DNA of 64,000 nucleotides from Myxococcus hansupus (GTDB lineage: Bacteria; Myxococcota; Myxococcia; Myxococcales; Myxococcaceae): NCBI RefSeq assembly GCF_000280925.3, contig NZ_CP012109.1, positions 62,001 to 126,000 on the forward strand. Direction: 5' to 3'. Both the position numbers and the translations under genes were made by a program. Below are positions 35,166-43,530 of the stretch, piece after piece; positions within the stretch are counted from its first letter, which is position 1; each line of letters begins with the position of its first letter. The notes under the pieces were generated by a model. The model ran no database searches and was not told the DNA's origin. It saw only the letters and a list, made by a program, of their open reading frames with translations.

Positions 35166-36071
35166 ATGAAGACAGTGGACGTGGAGAGTCTCAAGGAGCG
35201 GATGGAGGCCTTCACCCGGTCGCTGCAGGACGACATCTGCGCGGCCCTGGAGCGGCTGGACGGCACGGCGCGCTTTCGTGAGGACGCCTGGATTCGCCCT
35301 GGCGGCGGCGGCGGGCGCACCCGGGTGTTGGAGGAGGGCGCCGTGCTGGAGAAGGCCGGCGTCAACACGTCGGTGGTGTTCGGCGAGCTGGAGGAGCAGT
35401 TCGCGCAGCGGCTCCAGGGCGAGGGCCGCCGCTTCTGGGCCGGTGGCATCTCCCTGGTGCTGCACCCGCGCAACCCGCACGTGCCCACCGTGCACGCCAA
35501 CTACCGCTTCATCCATCAGGGCGGGAAGGCCTGGTTCGGCGGCGGCGCGGACCTGACGCCGTACTACCTCTACGACGAGGACGCGACGCACTTCCATCGC
35601 GTGCACAAGGCCGCCTGCGACAAGCACGACGCGGACTACTACCCGCGCTTCAAGGCCGCGTGTGACGGGTACTTCCACCTGCGCCACCGCGAGGAGACGC
35701 GCGGCGTGGGCGGCGTCTTCTTCGAGAACATGGGCGGGGAGCTGGAGAAGGAGTTCGCCTTCATCCAGGACTGCGGCCGGGCCTTCCTGGACGCGTACCT
35801 GCCCATCGCGGAGCGGCGCAAGGACACGCCGGTGACCCAGGCGCAGCGCTTCTGGCAGGAGGTGCGGCGCGGGCGCTACGTGGAGTTCAACCTCGTCTAC
35901 GACCGGGGCACCGTCTTCGGCCTGGAGACGCGCGGGCGCACCGAGTCCATCCTCATGTCGCTGCCGCCGCAGGTCCGCTGGCGCTACGACCACCACCCCG
36001 AGCCCGGCACGCCCGAGGCCCGGCTGGTGGAGGTGCTGCGTCAGCCGCGCGACTGGGCGCGGGGAGGCTGA
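35166..36071 (+). CDS. hemF: Oxygen-dependent coproporphyrinogen III oxidase
   Basis: 301 residues, the family length. Signature segments are intact: LVLHPRNPHVPTVHANYRFI, WFGGGADLTPYYLYDEDATH, the RGVGGVFFENM loop and the C-terminal block VEFNLVYDRGTVFGLETRGR followed by ESILMSLPPQVRWRY. It converts coproporphyrinogen III to protoporphyrinogen IX in haem synthesis using oxygen. No other haem gene is in the window. A ribosome site (GGGAGCGTGA) precedes the ATG. Confidence 0.97.
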   Translation: MKTVDVESLKERMEAFTRSLQDDICAALERLDGTARFREDAWIRPGGGGGRTRVLEEGAVLEKAGVNTSVVFGELEEQFAQRLQGEGRRFWAGGISLVLHPRNPHVPTVHANYRFIHQGGKAWFGGGADLTPYYLYDEDATHFHRVHKAACDKHDADYYPRFKAACDGYFHLRHREETRGVGGVFFENMGGELEKEFAFIQDCGRAFLDAYLPIAERRKDTPVTQAQRFWQEVRRGRYVEFNLVYDRGTVFGLETRGRTESILMSLPPQVRWRYDHHPEPGTPEARLVEVLRQPRDWARGG

Positions 36072-36078
36072 GCGCGCC

Positions 36079-36567
36079 ATGGCCTGGGACTCACTACCGG
36101 TTCGAAAGCCGGCCCATCCGTTCCTCATCCTCGTCGCGATCGGGGCGCTGGGGTACTCCTTGTACGCGGCGAGGAACTCGGGAGGGCGCCGCGCCGCGGG
36201 GGAGGCCCCGCCCAGTGACGCCGAGGCCCGCGTCAACGTGCTCGCCTTGTGCGACGCCGTGCAGTCCTACCGCGATGAACACGGCGTCTACGTCAGCGCG
36301 GGGCCCTCGCCGAAGGAGATTCCCCGCGGCGGCCAGGGCGTGCCCTTTCCGGAGTCGGAGGCCTTCCATCGCATCGGTTTCGAGCCCGACGGAAAGGTCC
36401 GCTTCCAGTATCAGGTGATGGTGCAGGAGAGCCCTGTCGGAGAGCCGGAGGTGTCCTGCATCGCGCGGGGCGACCTCGACGGCGACGGCCAGAACTCCGT
36501 GTACCGCGTCCGTCTGGATGCGAACGGAATGACGACGCCCATCGAGGTGGAGCGCGAGGGCGAATAG
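36079..36567 (+). CDS. Pilin-like or single-span hypothetical protein
   Basis: 162 residues. It has a single hydrophobic N-terminal helix (HPFLILVAIGALGYSLYAAR), then a globular part. The mature region resembles type IV pilin-like or PilA-related proteins (NVLALCDAVQSYRDEHGVYV; C-terminal CIARGDLDGDGQNSVYRVRL with a DLDGDGQ calcium-like loop). No prepilin peptidase site (G-F/T-L-x-E) is visible, so it may be an anchored pilin-like domain rather than a pilin. It starts 7 bases after hemF. Confidence 0.75.
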   Translation: MAWDSLPVRKPAHPFLILVAIGALGYSLYAARNSGGRRAAGEAPPSDAEARVNVLALCDAVQSYRDEHGVYVSAGPSPKEIPRGGQGVPFPESEAFHRIGFEPDGKVRFQYQVMVQESPVGEPEVSCIARGDLDGDGQNSVYRVRLDANGMTTPIEVEREGE

Positions 36568-36717
36568 CCCCGGCCGCAACCCGGCGCGTCGTCTCGTCGA
36601 CAATGGAGGGACCGGGCAACCCGCGTCCGTCACGTGCGTCCACCGCGGGCGGACGCGGCGCGCGGTAAGCTCGGTGGCAACCAGGCCGGGACCCGCAGTC
36701 AGAGCGAGGCATTGCCC

Positions 36718-37626
36718 ATGTCCTCCATCCGCATCCCCACCGTGATTGACCGCCTCCCGCGCACGCCGGACGTGGGGGGCCCGAAGGTGCCCAAGGTGCC
36801 GGGCGGGAAGGACCCCCAGGGCCTGGGGCTCGACCCTCGCTTCCTGGAGGTGTCCGACGACTTCCGCACCCAGTCGCCGCCCACGCCGCACCCGTCCGTG
36901 GGCGGCCAGGAGCGCCCGCCGTTGAAGCCGGTGGCGGACCTGGTGCCACCTCGCTTGCAGGACACGCCGGGCCAGGAGGCGCTGGGCCACCGCTTCGCGT
37001 CGGACGCGGCGCTGCTGGCCTCGCACCTCACGCCTTCGCAGCTTCCGGGCTCGGAGCGAGCCACGCGGCTGTGGGCCTTCTATGCGGCCTATGCCACGGC
37101 GGCCGCCCAGCACCCGCCGGAGCCCGAGGCCCGAGAGGCCTTCCGCGAGGCGTTGGAGGGGCAGGGCTTCGCCGAGCTGCGAGACGCGCACACCGGCGAG
37201 GACGGCGTGACGCGAGGCCTGTGGGTGATGGAGGCCCGCACGCCCGAGGAAGCGCGGACGCGCGCCGCCGCCGTGCAGCTCGAGCCCCCTCCCGAGGTCC
37301 GTCACTCCGAGGAAGCGGCGGCCCGGCCCGCCTCCGAGCCGTTGCTGGCCCAAGCTTCCCACGCCCGGCCCCCGGCCACGCTGCAGGCCCCGGTGATGCC
37401 CGCGATGCGCCCGCACGAGGAGGCACCGGTGCCGGAGGACGCCCGGAACTCCCGAGGGCGGCGCGGCCGTCTGGGGCCGGCGATGCTCTGGAACGTGCTG
37501 CACCGCTTCCGCTCGGAGCCCGAGGACGGGGCGGTGGCGGATGGGCAGTGGGACCGGGTGACGTTCGGCGCCTTGCTGGCCTTGCTGGCCATCGCACTGG
37601 CGGTGGCGGCGCTCGTCAGTCTCTAG
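36718..37626 (+). CDS. Hypothetical tail-anchored protein
   Basis: 302 residues from the ATG at 36718. The N-terminal half is Pro-rich (RIPTVIDRLPRTPDVGGPKV). A soluble helical segment follows (ATRLWAFYAAYATAAAQHPP, REALEGQGFAELRDAHTGED), then a disordered stretch, and the protein ends in a single C-terminal membrane span (GALLALLAIALAVAALVSL). This suggests a cytoplasmic protein anchored by its tail. No family recognised. Confidence 0.75.
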   Translation: MSSIRIPTVIDRLPRTPDVGGPKVPKVPGGKDPQGLGLDPRFLEVSDDFRTQSPPTPHPSVGGQERPPLKPVADLVPPRLQDTPGQEALGHRFASDAALLASHLTPSQLPGSERATRLWAFYAAYATAAAQHPPEPEAREAFREALEGQGFAELRDAHTGEDGVTRGLWVMEARTPEEARTRAAAVQLEPPPEVRHSEEAAARPASEPLLAQASHARPPATLQAPVMPAMRPHEEAPVPEDARNSRGRRGRLGPAMLWNVLHRFRSEPEDGAVADGQWDRVTFGALLALLAIALAVAALVSL

Positions 37627-37707
37627 GGCGGTCCGCCCGGCGGCGGCGCCGTCGCCCGTGCGAATCTCCTTGGATTGCACCCGCTTGTGCTAGGTTGCCG
37701 CACCTAC

Positions 37708-38322
37708 TTGGCAACCGACGACCTCACTCTCGTCAAGCGCGTCCGGACCGGCGACCAGCGCGCTTTCAAACTCCTCGTCGAGCGTTACCAGCGCAAGGTG
37801 TACGCCGTTGCCCTGGGCATGCTGAAGGACAAGGAGGAAGCGATGGACGTCTCCCAGGAGGCGTTCGTCAAGGTCTACAAGTACCTGGACCACTTCAAGG
37901 GCGACTCGTCCTTCTACACCTGGCTCTACCGCATCACCGTCAATATCTGCATCGACGTGATTCGCAAGCGCGGCGGTGGCGGCGAAGTCGTCGAGTTCGA
38001 CGAGAGCCAGGCCATGGACCTGTCCGAGGCGCGCATTGGCGCGCTGGGCAGCCGTCTGGGGACCAACCCCCAGAAGAGCGCCCTGCGCCGCGAGCTGGCG
38101 GAGAAGATCCAGGAGGCCCTGTCCACGGTGCCGGAAAAGCACCGGGCCATCCTCCTGCTGCGGGAAATCGAGGGCATGTCGTACGACGACCTCGCTCGCA
38201 CCCTGGACATCCCCAAGGGCACGGTGATGAGCCGCCTGTTCCATGCCCGGGCCAAGGTTCAGAAAATCCTCAGTGAATACCTGGAGTTGGACGAAGCGAA
38301 AAGCGGCGTGGGCAGTGAGTGA
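37708..38322 (+). CDS. rpoE1: ECF RNA polymerase sigma factor, RpoE1-like
   Basis: About 204 residues if the TTG at 37708 is used; the open frame reaches back to a TTG at 37675. Region 2 reads FKLLVERYQRKVYAVALGML, then DVSQEAFVKVYKYLDHFKGD and FYTWLYRITVNICIDVIRKR. Region 4 reads LSTVPEKHRAILLLREIEGM then SYDDLARTLDIPKGTVMSRL, all canonical for sigma-E/AlgU-type ECF factors. It is followed by a zinc-finger anti-sigma gene, as expected for the group. From memory it resembles the M. xanthus RpoE1 locus; the symbol is tentative. A possible promoter lies so close to the start that the transcript could have a very short leader. Confidence 0.93.
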   Translation: MATDDLTLVKRVRTGDQRAFKLLVERYQRKVYAVALGMLKDKEEAMDVSQEAFVKVYKYLDHFKGDSSFYTWLYRITVNICIDVIRKRGGGGEVVEFDESQAMDLSEARIGALGSRLGTNPQKSALRRELAEKIQEALSTVPEKHRAILLLREIEGMSYDDLARTLDIPKGTVMSRLFHARAKVQKILSEYLELDEAKSGVGSE

Positions 38323-38394
38323 GCGTGCCTCGAATATCTGAGGAGGCCCGCCGTCCCAATTTTCGCAGCCCCTTCCAGCGAGCAGGTGAAGCCA

Positions 38395-39039
38395 ATGGCC
38401 GGTAATCCCGCGTGTGAGCGTTTCGTCCCCATGCTGTCCCCGTACGTCGACGGCGAGCTCAGCTCGGCCGAGCGCGTCAACGTGGAGCGGCACCTGGCGG
38501 CCTGCCGCGACTGCACCGGGCGGGCGGCGGACCTGCGCGCCGAATCCGGGCTGCTGCGCGTCGGCCTGGACATGGCCGTGGACGACGTGGACTTCAAGGA
38601 CTTCACCCAGCGCGTCATGGCGCGGGTGACGCCGGACAAGCCGCCCCTCATGGAGCGACTGAAGCTGGCAGTGTCCGAAATGTTCCTCTACCAGCGCACC
38701 GCGATGATTTCGTCGCTGGCCACGGCCGCCGTGCTGGTACTGGTGGGCTTGCCCCTGCTGATGAACGACCGGGCGCCGGTGGGGTACGCCGCCGAGCGCA
38801 TGACGGTGAAGTCCATCCAGCCCTACCGCAACGCCGAGGTGGCGCCGGTGGTGATGGAGACGGACAATGGGGGCACCATCATCTGGCTGGTGGACGAGGA
38901 CTCGGATGTCCTGCCCGCCGGCGCGGAGGGTGGTGAACGCCAGGAACAGACGGGCGGCGGCCAGCCGGACGGAAACGGGCGCAACGTGCCCGCGCGCCCG
39001 GCTCCCGACGCCCCCAGGCCGTCGGGAGGCTCCTTGTGA
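38395..39039 (+). CDS. Membrane-bound zf-HC2 anti-sigma factor
   Basis: 214 residues from the ATG at 38395 (a GTG three codons upstream is possible). The N-terminal zinc-finger reads CERFVPMLSPYVDGELSSAE then VERHLAACRDC (H-x3-C-x2-C), typical of ASD anti-sigma factors. A single membrane span follows near residues 103-122 (ISSLATAAVLVLVGLPLLM), and the C-terminal domain faces the periplasm with a Gly/Pro-rich end. It should bind and inhibit the sigma factor encoded just upstream. Its stop overlaps the next GTG. Confidence 0.92.
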   Translation: MAGNPACERFVPMLSPYVDGELSSAERVNVERHLAACRDCTGRAADLRAESGLLRVGLDMAVDDVDFKDFTQRVMARVTPDKPPLMERLKLAVSEMFLYQRTAMISSLATAAVLVLVGLPLLMNDRAPVGYAAERMTVKSIQPYRNAEVAPVVMETDNGGTIIWLVDEDSDVLPAGAEGGERQEQTGGGQPDGNGRNVPARPAPDAPRPSGGSL

Positions 39040-39491
39040 GAACGCACGTATCGTCGGGCCGGATGCTGTGGGCGGCGCTGGGACTGGGCCTGCTGATGCC
39101 GCTGGCCGCCAGCGCGCAGGACCAGCAGGTCAAGGTCCAGGTCGAAGTGGTGCTCGCCTCGAAGAAGGGCACCGAGGTGGACCCGCCCGAGCTGGAGAAG
39201 ATGAAGGAGCAGTTCCAGAAGCAGAACTTCAGCTTCACCTCGTTCAAGCGCCTCTCGCAGGAGGTGCTGACGGTGAGCGCCAAGAGCGCCTCCGAGGTGA
39301 AGCTGCCCAACGGCGCCAACGCGACGTTGCAGCTCCAGGGCATCAAGGAGGGCACCGCCACGGTGCGCGTGGCCATCCCCCGCCAGCCCACGCTGGACGT
39401 GGAGCTGGGCCGGCAGGGCGCCGTCTACCAGAAGGCGGGCAAGTACGTGGGCGGGGAGCTCATCCTCGTGCTCTCCCCCCCCGCTCGGTAG
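39036..39491 (+). CDS. Hypothetical secreted protein in the sigma operon
   Basis: 151 residues from a GTG overlapping the anti-sigma stop (GTGA). Signal peptide ALGLGLLMPLAASAQ. The mature part is beta-rich, of unknown family (VQVEVVLASKKGTEVDPPEL, LPNGANATLQLQGIKEGTAT). Translational coupling to the anti-sigma gene suggests a periplasmic partner of the signalling pathway, such as a ligand or co-regulator, which is inference. Confidence 0.85.
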   Translation: MRTHVSSGRMLWAALGLGLLMPLAASAQDQQVKVQVEVVLASKKGTEVDPPELEKMKEQFQKQNFSFTSFKRLSQEVLTVSAKSASEVKLPNGANATLQLQGIKEGTATVRVAIPRQPTLDVELGRQGAVYQKAGKYVGGELILVLSPPAR

Positions 39492-39495
39492 CACC

Positions 39496-39528
39496 GCCCG
39501 CGCGCCGCCAGGCTCAGGCGGCGCGGGC
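39496..39528. terminator. GC-rich hairpin between convergent genes
   Basis: GCCCGCGCGCCGCC pairs with GGCGGCGCGGGC (two-base bulge) around a 7-base loop, between the plus-strand stop at 39491 and overlapping the last codons of the minus-strand gene that ends at 39514. Confidence 0.5.
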
Positions 39529-40296
39529 CTCGTCCTCTTCCAGGACGATGATTTCCAGGTCCTCCTCCAGCTCCAGCGGGAGGACCTCTTCGTGGGACGT
39601 GTGCGCCTGGAGGCCCGGTGCCGGGGCCTCGGCGTGCTCCCGCTCCAGGTTGATGCGCAGGCCGTCGAACATGGCGTCGAAGGCCCCGTAGATGCGGTCC
39701 ACCATGGCCAGCGCGTCCGCGCGGACCTCGGGGGGCAACCGCATGGCCTCCAGCTCCGTGGCCAGCTCCTGCTCGAACATGGCGTGCTGCGCTTCGGCCT
39801 GCATGTGGTGGTCGCCGAAGTACTTCAACCGGTCATCCGCGCCTTGCGCCGCGCTGATGATGGCGGTGCGGCTGAAGAAGACGTGGCTGGTGGACTCCAG
39901 GGCCCACAGCAGCACGATGCGCAGCCGGTCATCCACGGGGCGGTACACCTCGCTGATGATGGCGTAGGCCGCGTCGCGCGTCTTCACGTGGGCGCGGCCA
40001 TACATGGTGCCGATGCTCAGCGAGCCGCCGGTGAGCGCGGAGATGTCGTCCTCGAACCACTGGTCGTGCCCGCCCTCCTCGGCGTGGTGCCGCGTGGCGA
40101 GCGCCTTGAGGTGCGCGTCCTGGATGAAGTGCGCGTTGAGGCGCAGCACGTCCTGGAACGTCATCACCCAGAACGTCAGGCGGGGCGCGAACGCCATCAC
40201 CTGTTCAATGGGACGGTCCATCCTCATGTCGGCGAAGAAGGGGTGCGCTGCGAAGCGCGCCTCGCAGGTTGCGATGTGTTGGAGCACTTCCTTCAT
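39514..40296 (-). CDS. Heme-oxygenase-like (diiron HDO type) protein
   Basis: 260 residues from the ATG at 40296, which has a strong site (GGGAGGTCC) upstream. The helical fold resembles heme-oxygenase-like diiron enzymes: FWVMTFQDVLRLNAHFIQDA, ATRHHAEEGGHDQWFEDDIS, VYRPVDDRLRIVLLWALEST, and GDHHMQAEAQHAMFEQELAT. The His/Glu clusters (HHAEEGGHD and HHMQAEAQH) could supply the metal ligands. Members of this fold modify amino acids, fatty acids or amines by oxygen activation; the substrate here is unknown. An acidic C-terminal tail (ELEEDLEIIVLEEDE) is unusual. It is downstream of, and probably co-transcribed with, the V4R-like gene. Confidence 0.8.
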   Translation of the reverse strand: MKEVLQHIATCEARFAAHPFFADMRMDRPIEQVMAFAPRLTFWVMTFQDVLRLNAHFIQDAHLKALATRHHAEEGGHDQWFEDDISALTGGSLSIGTMYGRAHVKTRDAAYAIISEVYRPVDDRLRIVLLWALESTSHVFFSRTAIISAAQGADDRLKYFGDHHMQAEAQHAMFEQELATELEAMRLPPEVRADALAMVDRIYGAFDAMFDGLRINLEREHAEAPAPGLQAHTSHEEVLPLELEEDLEIIVLEEDEARAA

Positions 40297-40355
40297 GATG
40301 GACCTCCCACGGGTGTGAGGCGTTGCACCGCCAGCCGGCCGCTGGCGGTAATCCA

Positions 40356-40931
40356 CTACCAATTGATGCTGTATGTGCAGGCGCTGTCGCCCCTGCGCCG
40401 GCAGCTTTTGGCCTCATGTTCAATACGCACCCAAAGCGAATCCTTGGGGCGGAACCTGTCGCCAATGGCCTCGATGAGCCCCAGGTCCAAGTCACACGGA
40501 TAGGGGTTGTCACACACCATGCGCGCGTTTCGCCGGTCCACCGCCTCGAAGCGGTACCCGCCAATGCCGCCCTTGCCGCGGTGATTCATGCGGTAGGCCA
40601 TGTCCACCGCGCGCAGCCCCTTCTCCAACGTGTCGATGTCCGGCGGGAAGTGCGCGCTGTCCGGAATCTTCCGGCCAATCGTTCGCACCGTGCTGGGGCC
40701 AATCTTGTCGAACACGAGCTGGAAGGACTTCAGCAGGGCGGGCATCGGGTACCAGGCGTCCGCCTTCAGCGGCGCGATGCCGTTCTCTCCCAGGATGCGC
40801 AGCGCGCGGGACTGGGCGAGCTCCATGCCGTTGACGATGGCGAGAATCGACTGGCCGATGACTTCGATGCCTTGGAAGGACATCGGCTGAAGCGTGGGCG
40901 CCGTGGCGCTGACAGGGGTCTTCAATTCCAT
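40356..40931 (-). CDS. V4R-like small-molecule-binding domain protein
   Basis: 191 residues. The end of the protein, RIEHEAKSCRRRGDSACTYS, is the typical Cys-rich closing motif of the V4R/4-vinyl-reductase family. The middle reads MPALLKSFQLVFDKIGPSTV, RKIPDSAHFPPDIDTLEKGL, then RMNHRGKGGIGGYRFEAVD. V4R domains bind small aromatic or lipid ligands as sensors. It lies 59 bases upstream of the HDO gene, so the two probably form an operon and may share a substrate, one as sensor and one as enzyme. No regulator gene is adjacent. Confidence 0.8.
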   Translation of the reverse strand: MELKTPVSATAPTLQPMSFQGIEVIGQSILAIVNGMELAQSRALRILGENGIAPLKADAWYPMPALLKSFQLVFDKIGPSTVRTIGRKIPDSAHFPPDIDTLEKGLRAVDMAYRMNHRGKGGIGGYRFEAVDRRNARMVCDNPYPCDLDLGLIEAIGDRFRPKDSLWVRIEHEAKSCRRRGDSACTYSINW

Positions 40932-40961
40932 ACGGGGGGTGTCCTCGTGGGAGTGACACGT

Positions 40962-40990
40962 ATTGAAGCGGCTTTTTTCGATATTTTCAA
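40962..40990 (-). promoter_or_regulatory. Candidate sigma-70-type promoter for the V4R/HDO operon
   Basis: On the minus strand, TTGAAA (40990-40985) and TTCAAT (40967-40962) are separated by 17 bases, within an AT-rich stretch unusual for this genome, 31 bases upstream of the start codon at 40931. The -10 match is weak. Confidence 0.35.
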
Positions 40991-41048
40991 ATAGACTTGC
41001 ATGTATGTAATTTTCCGAAAGATTCAGTATGGGATTCCCCGTGGCGCA

Positions 41049-41071
41049 ATACCGACCCGCGCGGTCGGTAT
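41049..41071. promoter_or_regulatory. TetR-type operator-like palindrome
   Basis: Perfect 9-base arms ATACCGACC and GGTCGGTAT around CGCGC. The sequence has the form of operators bound by TetR-family repressors (ACCGACC/GGTCGGT). It lies in the 521-base gap upstream of the V4R gene, about 120 bases from its start, and about 380 bases upstream of the gene at 41453. The rest of that gap (40932-41452) holds a promoter candidate, alternative hairpins and an A-rich tract, and no gene that I can support. Confidence 0.55.
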
Positions 41072-41180
41072 GAAACCAGGTGACCCGCGCTTCGCTGTGA
41101 GTAGGGGGACGGCGCGCGCCGCGCGTGGGCTGGCAGGTGGGATGTGTCGCCGCGCGTGGGGCAGGGGGCGTGGGGCGGGA

Positions 41181-41204
41181 TGCCCCGCTGGGGCAACTTG
41201 CCCC
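41181..41204 (+). promoter_or_regulatory. Mutually exclusive hairpins (attenuator-like)
   Basis: The middle strand GGGGCA/GGGGCAA (41190-41196) can pair either upstream with TGCCCC (41181-41186) or downstream with TTGCCCC (41198-41204, one-base loop). They lie about 250 bases upstream of the small gene at 41453. Structure seen by eye; regulation is inferred. Confidence 0.3.
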
Positions 41205-41452
41205 TGGCGGCGCGCCGAGGCGCTTGGGCGCATGCAGGCCCCGGTCGGAAGAACTTCCCTCGGGGCCCGGAAGCTCAGGGCTGAAAAAAAGTCAGAAGTC
41301 CGGTCCCCAGGGTGGGGGAGCAGGCAGCCAGTCCTCGTGAAATCAAGGACTTGGGTTTCGGCACGGCCGTTGCTGAAGGGAGAGGGCGTGCAGGTCGGCG
41401 GCGGCGGGTCGGGAGCAGGACGAGCAAACCCCTCACTCTTGGAGACGAAATC

Positions 41453-41692
41453 ATGGCGAAGACTCAGAAGCGTGGACAGGTCATCCGTCGTAAGGCTCAG
41501 CAGATGAAGGTGAAGACGGCGAGCGCGGTGAAGGGCGCGGGCCGGAGCGCCAAGCAGGTGCAGGTGACGCTGGGCGACCTCATCGCGGCGGCGTTCGACA
41601 CCGTGGGCGGCGAGGTGAAGAAGGTGGCGCAGGTGATGTCTTCCCGCGACATGACGGCCGCCACGGGCAAGCACATCGTCTTCGTCGGCTGA
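41453..41692 (+). CDS. Small basic protein, 79 residues
   Basis: From the ATG at 41453 with TTGGAGACG upstream. A Lys/Arg-rich N-terminal half (KTQKRGQVIRRKAQQMKVKT) precedes a helical C-terminal half (QVTLGDLIAAAFDTVGGEVK). No membrane span or known motif. It might bind nucleic acid through its basic half. The longer frame upstream of the ATG does not look coding. Confidence 0.7.
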   Translation: MAKTQKRGQVIRRKAQQMKVKTASAVKGAGRSAKQVQVTLGDLIAAAFDTVGGEVKKVAQVMSSRDMTAATGKHIVFVG

Positions 41693-41781
41693 CGCGCGGC
41701 GTTCCGGGGCGCGTGAGGTGCAAGGTGCCTGGCGGTGGCGCCAGGTGGGGCGGCCAGGCGGCGACGGGAAGGAACGCACCT

Positions 41782-43371
41782 TTGAGACGCATCATCAGTC
41801 CCGGGCGGAATTGCTGGGCGGTAGAGGAAGCGAGCGACGCTGGCGTCCTGGTGGACGCGCGTGACTACTACCGGGAGCTGTACCGGGCCGCTCGGAAGGC
41901 CCGACGCTACATCGCGATGACGGGCTGGCAGTTCGACAGCGACGTCGCGCTGTTGCGAGGTGAGGACCTGGGCGAGGCGCACGGAGAAGTGCGGCTGCTG
42001 CCCATGTTGGACGAGTTGTGCCGGGCCAACCCGGAGCTGCGAATCTACGTCTTGGCGTGGGACTTCAGCCTGCTGCTCGCCATGGAGCGCGAGTGGATGC
42101 AGCGGCTGCTCTTCAACTGGACGGCGAACGGGCAGGTGTGCTTCCGCTTCGATGCCTCCAGTCCGCTGTATGGCGCGCATCACCAGAAGCTGGTCGTCAT
42201 TGACGGCGCGGTCGCCTTCACCGGCGGCATGGATGTCTGTGATTGTCGTTGGGACGACCGGGACCACCCGGTGCGTTCAGACCTTCGCTGCGACAGCGGG
42301 AGAGATCCGCACGGCCCCTACCATGACGTGCAGTCCGTCCTGACGGGCCCCGTGGTGGACCGGATGGCGGAGTTGTTCGAGGCGCGCTGGGCGCACGCGG
42401 GCGGCGGTGAGCTGCGGCTGCCCAAGATGTCCCGGGACGACGTGGACTTCACGCCCAGCATGCCGGCGCCGCCGGGGCCGGTGGCCATCAGCCGTACGTT
42501 CGGCAAGACGCTGCTGCCGCCGCAGCCCGCGGTGCAGGAAGTGGCCGCGCTGTACCTGGACGCCATCGATTCGGCCGAGCGCTTCATCTACATCGAGAAC
42601 CAGTATTTCTCCTCGCGGGCCATCTTCCAGGCGCTGGTGAAGCGCATGCGGTCGCCGTTCCGGCCGCGCCTCCAGATTGTCCTGGTGTTGCCCCGTCAGC
42701 CAGAGGCGCTGCGCGAACAGCTCGCCATGGGCATTGCCCAGGTGCGGCTCCTGCGCGCGCTGGAGCGCGTGGCGCGGGAGACGGGGCACGCCTTTGGCGT
42801 GTATTGCTCCGCGGGCCATGACGCGCGCACCGGCGAGGATGTCTACACATACATCCACTCGAAGGTGATGGTGGTGGATGACTGCTTCCTCACGCTCGGG
42901 TCGGCGAACACCACCAACCGCAGCCTGGGGTTGGACTCCGAGCTGAACATTAGCTGGGAGGCGGAGCTGCCGAACGACGCGACGGCGCGCGCCATCCGCC
43001 GCATCCGTGTGTCCTTGATGGCGGAGCACGCGGGGCTCGCAGGCCTGCCCGCGCTGCGCCTGCTGGCGGCGGCGGATGACTCCCTGGTGTCGTGGCTGGA
43101 CGAGCTGGCCGTCATGGGCCTGCAGCGGCTGCGCACCCACCCGATGGTGACGGTGTTCGACCAGAGCCCGCTGCTCAAGTCCCTGGAGCCAGAGGAACTC
43201 ATCATCGACCCGGAGGAGTCGGTGCTGGACGAGTCGCTCTTCGAGGCGCTCCACCGCGCCGAGGACGGCCTGTTCGCCTCCGGCGTCCGGCTGCTGTCGC
43301 GCTTGCTGGTGGGCACGGGCCCGGAGCGCCCGCACAGCGCCATTCTTCCCTGCGTGCAAGACGAAGGCTGA
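41782..43371 (+). CDS. Phospholipase D / cardiolipin synthase family protein
   Basis: About 529 residues from the TTG at 41782, which has GGAAGGAACG upstream; a GTG at 41713 is less likely. Two HKD motifs are present: HHQKLVVIDGAVAFTGGMD and IHSKVMVVDDCFLTLGSANT, each followed by the expected structural segment (NRSLGLDSELNISWE after the second). Enzymes of this type transfer or hydrolyse phosphatidyl groups. The sequence lacks an obvious signal peptide or N-terminal membrane spans, so it is closer to soluble PLD-type enzymes than to ClsA. Confidence 0.92.
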   Translation: MRRIISPGRNCWAVEEASDAGVLVDARDYYRELYRAARKARRYIAMTGWQFDSDVALLRGEDLGEAHGEVRLLPMLDELCRANPELRIYVLAWDFSLLLAMEREWMQRLLFNWTANGQVCFRFDASSPLYGAHHQKLVVIDGAVAFTGGMDVCDCRWDDRDHPVRSDLRCDSGRDPHGPYHDVQSVLTGPVVDRMAELFEARWAHAGGGELRLPKMSRDDVDFTPSMPAPPGPVAISRTFGKTLLPPQPAVQEVAALYLDAIDSAERFIYIENQYFSSRAIFQALVKRMRSPFRPRLQIVLVLPRQPEALREQLAMGIAQVRLLRALERVARETGHAFGVYCSAGHDARTGEDVYTYIHSKVMVVDDCFLTLGSANTTNRSLGLDSELNISWEAELPNDATARAIRRIRVSLMAEHAGLAGLPALRLLAAADDSLVSWLDELAVMGLQRLRTHPMVTVFDQSPLLKSLEPEELIIDPEESVLDESLFEALHRAEDGLFASGVRLLSRLLVGTGPERPHSAILPCVQDEG

Positions 43372-43530
43372 CCGGCTGCTGTCCGCGGAGGCGGGAGGCC
43401 GACGGGCCCTTGCCCGCTCGCCTGCCTTGGGACGGGCCCGGAGGCACGGGCATGCCCGGCGGGTTGTTCCTGCCGCGAATGACGCCACCTTGTCGAGAGC
43501 ACAACTTCTCTCACGCAAGGGGGATTCACC

